From positions 1 to 64,000 of IMG/VR virus record IMGVR_UViG_3300009502_000025: DNA of 64,000 nt; one strand, 5' to 3'. This DNA comes from a virus. How positions within the stretch are numbered: position 1 is the first letter of the stretch; each line of letters opens with the position of its first letter. Both the position numbers and the translations under genes were made by a program. Positions 46,823 through 55,811 of this stretch are shown one piece after another. The notes under the pieces were generated by a model, which was not told the origin of the DNA, did not search any database, and saw nothing but the letters and a program-made list of their open reading frames with translations.

Positions 46823-48958
46823 GTGGAAAGTAATAGACTTATATTCACTACAGTTGATACAAGTGTATCAACGACCCAGAGTTCTAATAAAACGGGGTTG
46901 ACAGTAGTTAAAGCTCCCAAGGGAACCTCGACTCCTATATTCTTTTCGAAGAATTCGTCTGACGCAATACAGTCAGTGATTGGATCCCCTTCTTCTACGT
47001 ACCCGGGCATAAGAGAAGCCATAGAATTCAATCAAAATTATGGCTTATGGATTTCTGCTCCTGAAGGGGCAAAGACAAGTTACTCAAATTACTACGGCGG
47101 CGTTTATTTTATCGCTCCTGGAATTATTAAGCCCTTCTACCAGGTGACGGATCCTACAACTCCGAATTTCTTGACTGAGGCTTTTTGTGCAGGAACCTCC
47201 CTTTTAGAGTCTACATACAATGGCTCCGGCGTTATCACATCAACTGCTCAAGCTACTGTGACAGGAGCTTCTCCTAACACAGTAATTACTACCAGCAATG
47301 TGCCCACAGCCTACTTCACAAAGTATACTCCTCTTTACGTCAATCTTTATTATCCAGGGAACGGAACAACAGTTCCCTCCGCGGGAAGAGTTTCTTTGAA
47401 ATGCGTAGCCAATGGGCCGGACTGGATTCTTAAGACTCCAACAAACAATATCGTAGTCGGATCCATTACAACAAGCACAGCAACTATTCAGATAACCGGC
47501 ACTACTACAAACCAGTCAGACCCTGAGGTTATGGTGGTTGGGTGGAATTTTAATGCTGCCTTAAATACTTATATCAAGTCAGGCACGGGAGGAGCTTTCA
47601 CAGACAAGCTCTCCGGAGTCCCCGGAGCCACACTCAGCTGGGTACTACAAACTCAAACTGATACTCTGATGACCTTGTATCAGACTTCCCCCAGATCAAA
47701 TGTTACCACTTTAACAGTAACCGATGTAAATGTTTTAGTGTCGCCTAATAACTTATTGTTTAACTCCGTAACATTCTCCATGTCAGAGACGGCTTACAGT
47801 AATGTCATAAGGACACAAACTTTCACAGTAAGCCCAGACGTAAATGCGGTAGATGGTTACAACTCTTCATTGTATGTAGAAAACGTTCTATCAGGAAACT
47901 ACTTCATTAACGGACTGTCTTACGGTAACTTCACAAGGACCTCAGGTTCCAGCCCAGGATATGATCCCTGGGAGCTTATTAACGGCTTGACAGGAGCTAC
48001 TCCATTCATTATAAGCCCCTATGGTTCACGGGTAATGGACGCCATAGTCTCAACAAATGATAGCGCAAGCCTAATAACGTCTCTTCTATCCGGCTGGACA
48101 GCTAGCTCTACTAGCTTATTCTCTGACGTATCGATATTCTTTAATCCAGAGTTGACAATGGGTGATTTCCAGATTGCTACGCAAATGGGAAATATGAGAA
48201 CATCTACGTTCAAGAGAGCAACCTATATAGCAGGCTTGCGAGTAGCTGCTTCAGACGCCATTACTGCTATGAGTCAGTACGTAACGGCAAGATCATCTCT
48301 ACCTAAGATAACTGGCTTGGCATTCTACATCAATGAGTTCCTGGTTCAGACAGGAAGCACGAAGTTCTGGACAGTACCTATTGGTTCCGTAGCTACAATG
48401 CTTTGTCAGATTATGGACATCAAGAGAGGCGGCGCTGCTCCCATGTGGGTCAACACCTCCGACGGATTAGGCGGCCAGATTAATACTTCAGTGTTGAAGG
48501 CAAAATACGACTTTACAGCCGATCAGCTAGACACTTTAGATTTAACTCTAGGACTTAATCCTATCATTAAGGATAACACATACGGTTTGATGATCACTAG
48601 TCAGCGAACCGCACAAGATCCTCTAATGTTGACGGATTGGTCTAAGCTAGGTCATCAGATGTCCTTCGATCTCTTCATGAAGGACGTCAAGACAAATGTT
48701 ATGACGCCTCAGATCGGCAAGCCTATCAACGCGGATTACATGCGCTTGAGGAAACGACAAACTCAAGATATTCTTTCTCTAAGATTATCAGGGCCTACAG
48801 CAATATGGGATTCTGGCAAGGTACTTGTTGAGGAAGTCAATACTGATATAACAAGGGCAGCTAATACGTTCGTTATTAAGGTTCGGGTAAAAGTAAATCC
48901 ATTTGCCGAGTACGTTGAATTAATTTTTCAAAATGTAAGTCAGTCGGATACGGTGTAA
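46823..48958 (+). CDS. Contractile tail sheath protein
   Basis: GTG start after GAGAGG. The 711-residue product has the sheath start (VSTTQSSNKTGLTVVKAPKG then a SKNSSDAIQSVIG handshake-type segment). The conserved C-terminal fold holds LDLTLGLNPIIKDNTYGLMI, DYMRLRKRQTQDILSLRLSG and VKVNPFAEYVELIFQNVSQS. T4 gp18 is similar in size. It forms the contracting outer tail cylinder. Confidence 0.9.
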   Translation: MESNRLIFTTVDTSVSTTQSSNKTGLTVVKAPKGTSTPIFFSKNSSDAIQSVIGSPSSTYPGIREAIEFNQNYGLWISAPEGAKTSYSNYYGGVYFIAPGIIKPFYQVTDPTTPNFLTEAFCAGTSLLESTYNGSGVITSTAQATVTGASPNTVITTSNVPTAYFTKYTPLYVNLYYPGNGTTVPSAGRVSLKCVANGPDWILKTPTNNIVVGSITTSTATIQITGTTTNQSDPEVMVVGWNFNAALNTYIKSGTGGAFTDKLSGVPGATLSWVLQTQTDTLMTLYQTSPRSNVTTLTVTDVNVLVSPNNLLFNSVTFSMSETAYSNVIRTQTFTVSPDVNAVDGYNSSLYVENVLSGNYFINGLSYGNFTRTSGSSPGYDPWELINGLTGATPFIISPYGSRVMDAIVSTNDSASLITSLLSGWTASSTSLFSDVSIFFNPELTMGDFQIATQMGNMRTSTFKRATYIAGLRVAASDAITAMSQYVTARSSLPKITGLAFYINEFLVQTGSTKFWTVPIGSVATMLCQIMDIKRGGAAPMWVNTSDGLGGQINTSVLKAKYDFTADQLDTLDLTLGLNPIIKDNTYGLMITSQRTAQDPLMLTDWSKLGHQMSFDLFMKDVKTNVMTPQIGKPINADYMRLRKRQTQDILSLRLSGPTAIWDSGKVLVEEVNTDITRAANTFVIKVRVKVNPFAEYVELIFQNVSQSDTV

Positions 48959-48971
48959 GGAGTTTTAGAAA

Positions 48972-49637
48972 ATGGGTACAGGAATGATAACAACGCTCCT
49001 AAGTTCCGGAGCTGATACTTTTACTAATCTGTTTGATGTTGAGGTAACCTTCCCTACCTTCTTAGCGGACGATCCTATTATTATAGGGAATACGACGAAT
49101 GCCATCACAATGTCTGTCAGGGCCCAGGGATTTACTCCTCCAACGGGATTTACGGTACCGGAATATGAAGTCAAGTATAAAGCAGTAACTATAAAAAAGC
49201 CCGGCGCGACCATACAAGGCGACAGAACATTTTCTTTAAAATTCAGGGCCAACGCGACTCTGGGGCTATACGATTCTTTCATGAAATGGAAACATTTATT
49301 AGTTGATCCTTCGGGCGAAAGCAATCTAGCTTTAAATATTTTTTATACCAATCAATCCGGCGATGCTCGGGGGGGGAAGTACGTAGGTCACGTAGAAGTC
49401 AAAGCTCTTTTTCCAGATGACACTGCTTTTACAAGTGATCCTAATACCAGTGATTCCTGGATCTTTAGTAAAGTTCTTGTTTTAGATGTTACCTTAGATC
49501 CCTTCTCCAGGGATGGAGGAAATACGCCTCAAACTTTTGATGTTAAATTTATGTATGTGTATATGTCTGAGCCTGGGCATAATCCCGATGTTAATGTAGA
49601 TGATACCGTAGTTCCGGTCGTAGCTCTGAACTCCTAA
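48972..49637 (+). CDS. Tail tube-like protein 1 (T4 gp19 type)
   Basis: AAGGAGT precedes the ATG. The 221-residue product starts with a short helix then FTNLFDVEVTFPTF, the usual opening of tube proteins. The strand pattern and the segment RTFSLKFRANATLGLYDSFM fit the gp19 fold. Place directly after the sheath supports it. A terminator follows. Confidence 0.8.
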   Translation: MGTGMITTLLSSGADTFTNLFDVEVTFPTFLADDPIIIGNTTNAITMSVRAQGFTPPTGFTVPEYEVKYKAVTIKKPGATIQGDRTFSLKFRANATLGLYDSFMKWKHLLVDPSGESNLALNIFYTNQSGDARGGKYVGHVEVKALFPDDTAFTSDPNTSDSWIFSKVLVLDVTLDPFSRDGGNTPQTFDVKFMYVYMSEPGHNPDVNVDDTVVPVVALNS

Positions 49638-49656
49638 TTAGAAACTTTTAAAAGTA

Positions 49657-49692
49657 AATAACCCGAAGATGAATTTCTTCGGGTTATTTTTT
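49657..49692 (+). terminator. Rho-independent terminator
   Basis: AATAACCCGAAGA pairs with TTTCTTCGGGTTATT, then TTTT. It separates the first tube gene from the second and calls for a new promoter, which fits the ACTAATTA motif right after it. Confidence 0.93.
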
Positions 49693-49693
49693 G

Positions 49694-49707
49694 ACTAATT
49701 AACTATG
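49694..49707 (+). promoter_or_regulatory. ACTAATTAACTATG at a start codon without ribosome site
   Basis: The same 14 bases as at 23490 on the minus strand, again with the ATG as the predicted start. It comes straight after a terminator, so transcription must restart here. Confidence 0.6.
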
Positions 49708-50235
49708 GCGATAGCAGCTCTCAAAAACGAAACTTATAGTGTGGTAGGTAAGCTATCCACACTTATGTCCTGGAAGCCATCCTGGTCTAATTTATTTACG
49801 GTAGATATAGATCCAAATAATACTGGCATAGCGGGGCTCCTAGTAAAGTCTATAGATTTTGGTGGATACTCCTTGGAATGGGAGTACAATCAGGCGATGA
49901 GAAAACATGCTTTGAAGCTAGCAAAGTATGACACTGAAGCTACTATGACGATACGAGAAACAGACGTATATGACGTCAAAAAATACTTCTATGATTGGTT
50001 TAGTCTTTTTTGGAACAATGGAATTTATCAGGCAGGAGATTCGGGGCCTTTAAAAAAGAAAAGAGACATAGAGATATATACTCCTAAAGGTGGAGTCTAC
50101 GTCGCTTTCGCGAAATTGAATGGCTGTGTAATGACAAAGCAGCCAACACCGAAATTTTCCTGGGACAGCTCGGCTCCTATTGAATATACAATCTCTTTAA
50201 AAGTAGATTCTCAAACTTGGGAAACTTTAGCATGA
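49705..50235 (+). CDS. Tail tube-like protein 2 (gp19 or gp54 type)
   Basis: The 176-residue product has SWSNLFTVDIDPNNTGIAGL near the start, strands with ATMTIRETDVYDVKKYFYDW, and a beta ending IEYTISLKVDSQTWETLA. This is the gp19-like fold; T4 also has a paralogue (gp54) at the tube base. Its lack of a ribosome site is unusual. It overlaps the gp25-like gene by four bases. Confidence 0.75.
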   Translation: MAIAALKNETYSVVGKLSTLMSWKPSWSNLFTVDIDPNNTGIAGLLVKSIDFGGYSLEWEYNQAMRKHALKLAKYDTEATMTIRETDVYDVKKYFYDWFSLFWNNGIYQAGDSGPLKKKRDIEIYTPKGGVYVAFAKLNGCVMTKQPTPKFSWDSSAPIEYTISLKVDSQTWETLA

Positions 50236-50645
50236 TATATACTTATTTAAATACTCTTGTAGATTATGGAGATATCCATTACAAAGGGTATCTGACAACA
50301 GGTGGCACAACTCCCGATGGCCAACCATTCTTTCTTCAGCAAGAAGATGCAATTAATAACGCACTCAAGTTATACCTACTGAGCAAAAAAGGGGATTACG
50401 GTAGGTATGTGTCTAAAGGCGGCCCTCTCTTCGAGATCTTAAATTCTCCAGCAGACTTAAACACACAGGCTAAAATCAAAGAAGTTATTATAAAATCTTT
50501 GGCAATATACTCCAATATTCAAGTACAAGATGTCATTGTGACTACGGATGTCACTGGTGAAAAATGGAAAATTAAGGTTCAGTATATAGACCTTTATCAT
50601 AAGATGACATCATCCACTTCGATTACCCTAGTACAGAGGACTTAA
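50232..50645 (+). CDS. gp25-like baseplate wedge protein
   Basis: Start at the ATG of the ATGA overlap. The 137-residue product has QQEDAINNALKLYLLSKKGDYG (residues 33-54), RYVSKGGPLFEI and a beta-rich end, the layout of the gpW/gp25 family. It joins tube and wedge in the baseplate. It is directly before the gp6-like gene, as in T4. Confidence 0.85.
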   Translation: MIYTYLNTLVDYGDIHYKGYLTTGGTTPDGQPFFLQQEDAINNALKLYLLSKKGDYGRYVSKGGPLFEILNSPADLNTQAKIKEVIIKSLAIYSNIQVQDVIVTTDVTGEKWKIKVQYIDLYHKMTSSTSITLVQRT

Positions 50646-50648
50646 ATA

Positions 50649-52763
50649 ATGAAGCAATTTGATCAAGCCAGCATTCAAACCAGACTTGAAACCTTTCTTA
50701 AAGCACAGCCCGGATTTGCCCAGGTACTGAAGGACTCTGCAGTAGAAAGTGTTCTTTACTCCGTATCGGAGTCCGAGGCAGAACTAGCCCGTTACTTTGA
50801 GTACCTTTTTCAAGAATCGAAGTGGGAAACCGCTCAGAATGTATCCTCACTTATTTCTGCAGGTAAATTCCTAGGATACTCTCCTAAACGTCAGATAAGT
50901 GCTATGGGAAATATTTATATATCCCATGATTCCTTATTGAGCCAAGCGGGAACCTCTCTCATATTTGATTCTTCTGATCTTGCAAATGCAGGCTTATCTT
51001 CTTACCCCAATACAAGCTTTCTTATTCCCGCTCTAACAGCCGTAGTGTCATCCACAGGAATCCAATTCGTAACAATGTCTGACACCACGTATTATGGGCC
51101 AAATGACTTGTCTGGAAACGCAGCCTCAAAGTACGTAGAAGTACCAGTCATACAAGGTATCATACGAACTTTCAGGACCACATCTGGAGCAACTAGCACT
51201 GCATTTGAATCTATTAAGATTCCTAATCCCGGGATCGAGGCCGCATACACTTCCCTATCATCTCCGTTTTTTCAGGTGACCATATATCCCTCAGGAAACT
51301 CCAATCTAAATTATGCCTTGACCGAAGCTGCTGGAGATGTGGTCAGATACTCTGATATTAGACTGGCATCCGAAACAGAGTATGCCTACGACATTACTAC
51401 CTTAGACGATTACTCCGGAGTCATTATTCGATTCGGCGACGGGAATTCTGGTAGACTTCTGCCTCCAGGAGCTCTAGTAGCTGTTCGCTACTTGGAAACT
51501 TTAGGAACTAGTGGAAATCTTAATCAGAGATACTCCACAACGAGATTCGTAGTGCCCCTCTCCTCCACTCAAACTTTCTATGTTACCAATCTAGATCCTA
51601 TTTTAGGTGGATTAGGTAATGAGGGCATTGAAGAAATAAGAGTCAACGCTCCTAACGAGTATCTCATAGGTGGAAGCGTCATTACTACTGCTGACTACAA
51701 AGCCACCTTGAAACAAATTCCTAATATCCTAAAATCAAATGCTTACGCAGGAGATTATACGGGGTCTGATAGTATAACTAGAAGAGTTATCTACTTGACA
51801 GCTTTGGATTCCACACAGAATATTCCAGACGCAGCTACGTTAAATCAGAATATTTTAAATATTATTCTCGATAATAAATCTCCTTTGGATTTACTACAAG
51901 TTATAGACCCCAGTATCATAGAGTTAAAGCTACAAGCCAAAATAACATCTTCTGCTGATCAAGCATCCTTTTCTAATTTAGCAACAACTTTGGAAACAAG
52001 CACACTTAATTCCTTCGGAGTTCCTGCCTTTGATTTCACAAAGAGCTTCTATTCCTCTGATTTTATTACCTTGTTGAAGAACAATAAGACAGTACAGCAA
52101 GTATCACCCCTCCTCGAATCCGTTATAAATATCAAACCCAGTACCTTCCTTTCATCAGGAACTCACCCAGGATACTACTTCACTAACTTCACTTTTAATC
52201 CTATTCTGAGTCCTTTGTTAGATTTAAGTGGAACACGAAGCGACGGATACTGTTTAAAAATTAATATAATCTTTAATTGCGTAGCCTGCGAAGGTAGTAG
52301 TAGAACTTTAATGGTTAGACAGGATCCGCTGCATCCTGGAGTTCCCATAGATATGCAAGCTTATTCTGCAGGAACTCATGGAGGACTCGTCCTTAAACAG
52401 TACGCGCACATCTCAAGTATAACAGACCAGAGTTTCATAACAAATTCAATTGACACTTCAATAGTCCCTGAAATATTGTCATCTGCAGGCGCAACATACA
52501 TTCCATTCCTTCTAGACTTTACTTACTCCAATTTATCTAATTCTAGTAACTTAGGGCATGGAACTTTATACATTCCTCTCTACAAGAGCGACGGCACTTT
52601 GTATGCCGGCTTCACTTCTTTAGATTCTGTAACCTTGGATGAAACCATAACAGTGGAAATCATAGCTCAGCCAAGCTCAGCAAATATTACGCCTCAGAAT
52701 GAAAATGAATTTATAAAAGTAGGAACAAATGACGTTAGCGTTGAGGTGTATACAACACTATGA
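50649..52763 (+). CDS. Baseplate wedge protein, gp6 / baseplate J type
   Basis: The 704-residue product starts with a helical region (FDQASIQTRLETFLKAQPGF) and has the conserved IIRFGDGNSGRLLPPGALVAVRYLET block near 255-280. It also has YLIGGSVITTADYKATLKQI near 340, typical of baseplate J-like wedges. It forms the ring of the baseplate. It overlaps the next gene by four bases. Confidence 0.88.
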   Translation: MKQFDQASIQTRLETFLKAQPGFAQVLKDSAVESVLYSVSESEAELARYFEYLFQESKWETAQNVSSLISAGKFLGYSPKRQISAMGNIYISHDSLLSQAGTSLIFDSSDLANAGLSSYPNTSFLIPALTAVVSSTGIQFVTMSDTTYYGPNDLSGNAASKYVEVPVIQGIIRTFRTTSGATSTAFESIKIPNPGIEAAYTSLSSPFFQVTIYPSGNSNLNYALTEAAGDVVRYSDIRLASETEYAYDITTLDDYSGVIIRFGDGNSGRLLPPGALVAVRYLETLGTSGNLNQRYSTTRFVVPLSSTQTFYVTNLDPILGGLGNEGIEEIRVNAPNEYLIGGSVITTADYKATLKQIPNILKSNAYAGDYTGSDSITRRVIYLTALDSTQNIPDAATLNQNILNIILDNKSPLDLLQVIDPSIIELKLQAKITSSADQASFSNLATTLETSTLNSFGVPAFDFTKSFYSSDFITLLKNNKTVQQVSPLLESVINIKPSTFLSSGTHPGYYFTNFTFNPILSPLLDLSGTRSDGYCLKINIIFNCVACEGSSRTLMVRQDPLHPGVPIDMQAYSAGTHGGLVLKQYAHISSITDQSFITNSIDTSIVPEILSSAGATYIPFLLDFTYSNLSNSSNLGHGTLYIPLYKSDGTLYAGFTSLDSVTLDETITVEIIAQPSSANITPQNENEFIKVGTNDVSVEVYTTL

Positions 52764-55700
52764 GTAATTACGTTTGGTTAGAACCTAATAGTCTTTACGT
52801 CCCTGTAATCTCCGGTAGCGTTAATATTGCTAACACGTCTAGCATTGCCTGGACCCTAACTCTTACTATGGCCAACGCAACTGTTTATAATTTAGGCATT
52901 GCTGCTGCCTCTACTGGAGCCGGTATTGTATCTCAAATAAATAGCGCTCTAAGTGGAGCTTTATTAAATAAGTATATTGCGGCCTCTCTTACTGCAACAA
53001 CTAATCATTTAACTTTTACAGGGACTACCTTAGGTTTAGTAGATAGTATTTATGGCTATGACCCGGTGACTACAATATCCACTGGTATAACTTTAACGGG
53101 AACAAACTTAAGTGCTTTGATGGATAATACTCCTGGTCCGTGGTTGTTATATGGTATTGCTACAGCTACGGATATAGAATTGTACTCCGTAGATGTCGTG
53201 GATGATAACACAAGGAACTTTACGACAGGCTTCGAATTCTACCCCACTATAAAAGGACCCGTCGAGAATCTGCACTCAATAATGCAAACTACGTTTTATA
53301 AACAATTGATGGATTCTTTTAGAGAAGAATATCAGACATTCATAGATTATGTTCAACAATTGGGATCTTTATTTAAATTAGAGAACTTCCTGGGCGACTT
53401 AAATGAATTCAATTCTCGAACAGGAAATATATCAAATTATATGGCTTTCGAAGTTCCGCTAGCTTTAAAAAATTACTTCCTTGATATAACTAGAGGTAAT
53501 AATTGGGTAAGAGGTATCTTAGAATCTTTAGGCAAGCAAAGACAATGGGCCGGAAGTTCTTTAGCATACAGAATGCTACCGCATCTTCTTTTTAAGAGAG
53601 GATCTTATTTCTTAAAGTCAGTATATCCTACGGTAGCAGGATCATTGTATAGTGGTCAATCCTTCAAATATATTAATGGCGGAACGATTCCTAGAATTCT
53701 GCCTGGCACAGTGGACTCCATATACCCTACAAGCTCTACTATCTTTGGATGGCAAGATTTTAACATACTGCCTCCTAGTTATTATAAGTTCGATACGTTA
53801 CATAAATTTGATGAGTGGGTAAATCCACCTACGAATACTGTTCATAGTAAATTCGATACTGGTTTACCTATTCTCGACGCCGGCAAAGGACTTTTGGTTG
53901 AGTTAACTTTGGACGAAATTTTAACGCACTATAATACTATAGCCACACATAGTTGTCTGATGGATTTACCTTGGTTAACTACGCTCGGTAACTTGACAGA
54001 AACTGTTGCCAGAGCCTCTGATAGAATATCCATAGGATCTCAGTTGAATCTCGTAGCATTAAACACAGGTTACTACAATCAAGCTGGCGATAATGCAACT
54101 TATACTCACCCCAATATTCAGGCTAACTTTAGACAATTTAGAAGCAACTACTCTCCTTCAAGCGCTTCGTATGTAAAAGTAGGTACGGGAACTCTCAGTT
54201 CCCCTACCCAGTATTCCTCTACATTGAAAGATAATTCAAGCCAGGGGAATAACGGAACTTTAGTGGGGATGTCATCTGCTTCTATAGTGCCCAGAGGAGC
54301 CAATGCCTGCCTATATAGCCCAGGAGGGAAAAAAGTTACGTTGCCTGCTGCTCTCAATAGAACCACGGCTTCTGCCTGGTCCGTGAGTATTTGGTTAAAA
54401 ACAAACGCTTTAGGAAGCTTGCAATTCTTTCTCGGAGGAGCAGGAGACGGGTCTCATGGGGCTCTCTTAATAGATGCCTCCGGAGTTTTAAAATTCAGAG
54501 CAACAGGGGGAACTTACGCAACTCTCGGACCTCCAGTCACGGCACTGACCTGGAATCATGTTGTTGTGAATTGCGATGCAGCCGGGAATATGACGGGGTA
54601 TTTAAATGGGACGCTTGGATCTACAGTCGCCGTAGGGACTACTGATACGATATTTACTACACTATTTCAAGGATACCTCAGCGGCACACTATATGAATTC
54701 ATAGGATACTTAGACGAATTTAGATTATACAACAGAGTTCTGACATCCGCTGAGATAACTTCTCTGTATGCTATGTCTGACTTTACTTCGTCCGGAAATG
54801 GTCTCTTGGCGTGGTACTCAATGGATTTTGTCCCCACTGATATTGCAGCTCCAAAATTGAAGGCGGGTGTCGGCTCCTATGATACCTTTATAAACGGCCA
54901 GTTCTTAGGGATAACACCAGTAGTACATTCATTACAGTCAACTTTAGCCATAACATCCCCTGTAACTTTGAATCCCAATTATTTCATAGGAGATAAAACC
55001 ACAACTCCTCCTCAGACTACTATAGATCTCAATGGAAAAAATTTGTCCCCAGGCACACTGTCAGCAACTATAACCTTCAGCACGGGAACTACAACTCCAG
55101 GAAATATTATACCTCGAAGACTGGTGGTAGGAGAGAAACTCAACGTAGCTTTAAGCTTATATGATCCTGTGATATCTTTATACGCTCAAACAGTTCCTCT
55201 TGTATCGGTGGCTTGGTCCTCTCCAACTGTATACAATGTTGGCGACGAAGTAGTATATTCTCCCACAGGAGTTTACTATACCTGCCTCATATACCATACA
55301 TCCGGAACCTTTGCAACAGATTTGACAACTCACAAGTACTGGACAGAGTCTACCTGGTGGCCAACTCCATTTAGAAATTTCACGGATTATATCCAGACAA
55401 CTGCTGATTATACCTTACCTACAGAAAATTATATGCCATATATCTCTGGAGCAGGTCTAGATTTTCTTACGCTCTCAGGTAAATATGACTCTAATGGAAA
55501 TAATCCGGTTGTGTACTTAGATAGAGCAAACGGTCTTTTGTATCTATCAATGCGTATCAGTTCTGACGGCGCTTTTCAAAATTTCGTCGCTATAGGTGGA
55601 CCTAATTACGGAGACACATATCAATATAACGCCTCATTTTCATACTATTTAAATAGCAATAATAAAGGACAACATGTGGCTTTGACTGAGATCGGCCTAT

Positions 55701-55801
55701 TTGATGTAAATGACAACATGATGGCTTACGGAACCTTTCCACCTATCATATATGATTCTTATGTAAATCATTTATCCACGAATTTATTCTTGCAGATGTA
55801 A
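52760..55801 (+). CDS. Large baseplate wedge protein (gp7-sized) with inserted LamG and chitin-binding-like domains
   Basis: The 1013 residues and place after gp6 match T4 gp7. Residues 130-450 look like the wedge core (FRTGFEFYPTIKGPVENLHS-like region; RREEYQTFIDYVQ-type helices). Residues about 488-673 form a laminin G/concanavalin-like lectin fold (SVSIWLKTNAL, WNHVVVNCDAAGNMTGYLNG, GYLDEFRLYNRVLTSAEI). Residues about 815-864 (SPTVYNVGDEVVYSPTGVYY then HTSG) resemble a type 3 chitin-binding module. Such domains suggest sugar contact at the host surface. Confidence 0.8.
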   Translation: MSNYVWLEPNSLYVPVISGSVNIANTSSIAWTLTLTMANATVYNLGIAAASTGAGIVSQINSALSGALLNKYIAASLTATTNHLTFTGTTLGLVDSIYGYDPVTTISTGITLTGTNLSALMDNTPGPWLLYGIATATDIELYSVDVVDDNTRNFTTGFEFYPTIKGPVENLHSIMQTTFYKQLMDSFREEYQTFIDYVQQLGSLFKLENFLGDLNEFNSRTGNISNYMAFEVPLALKNYFLDITRGNNWVRGILESLGKQRQWAGSSLAYRMLPHLLFKRGSYFLKSVYPTVAGSLYSGQSFKYINGGTIPRILPGTVDSIYPTSSTIFGWQDFNILPPSYYKFDTLHKFDEWVNPPTNTVHSKFDTGLPILDAGKGLLVELTLDEILTHYNTIATHSCLMDLPWLTTLGNLTETVARASDRISIGSQLNLVALNTGYYNQAGDNATYTHPNIQANFRQFRSNYSPSSASYVKVGTGTLSSPTQYSSTLKDNSSQGNNGTLVGMSSASIVPRGANACLYSPGGKKVTLPAALNRTTASAWSVSIWLKTNALGSLQFFLGGAGDGSHGALLIDASGVLKFRATGGTYATLGPPVTALTWNHVVVNCDAAGNMTGYLNGTLGSTVAVGTTDTIFTTLFQGYLSGTLYEFIGYLDEFRLYNRVLTSAEITSLYAMSDFTSSGNGLLAWYSMDFVPTDIAAPKLKAGVGSYDTFINGQFLGITPVVHSLQSTLAITSPVTLNPNYFIGDKTTTPPQTTIDLNGKNLSPGTLSATITFSTGTTTPGNIIPRRLVVGEKLNVALSLYDPVISLYAQTVPLVSVAWSSPTVYNVGDEVVYSPTGVYYTCLIYHTSGTFATDLTTHKYWTESTWWPTPFRNFTDYIQTTADYTLPTENYMPYISGAGLDFLTLSGKYDSNGNNPVVYLDRANGLLYLSMRISSDGAFQNFVAIGGPNYGDTYQYNASFSYYLNSNNKGQHVALTEIGLFDVNDNMMAYGTFPPIIYDSYVNHLSTNLFLQM

Positions 55802-55811
55802 AGGAACAAAG

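Noticed and set aside
54391-54645. 84-codon plus-strand frame inside the wedge gene
   Set aside because: Out-of-frame shadow of the LamG domain, without start signals.
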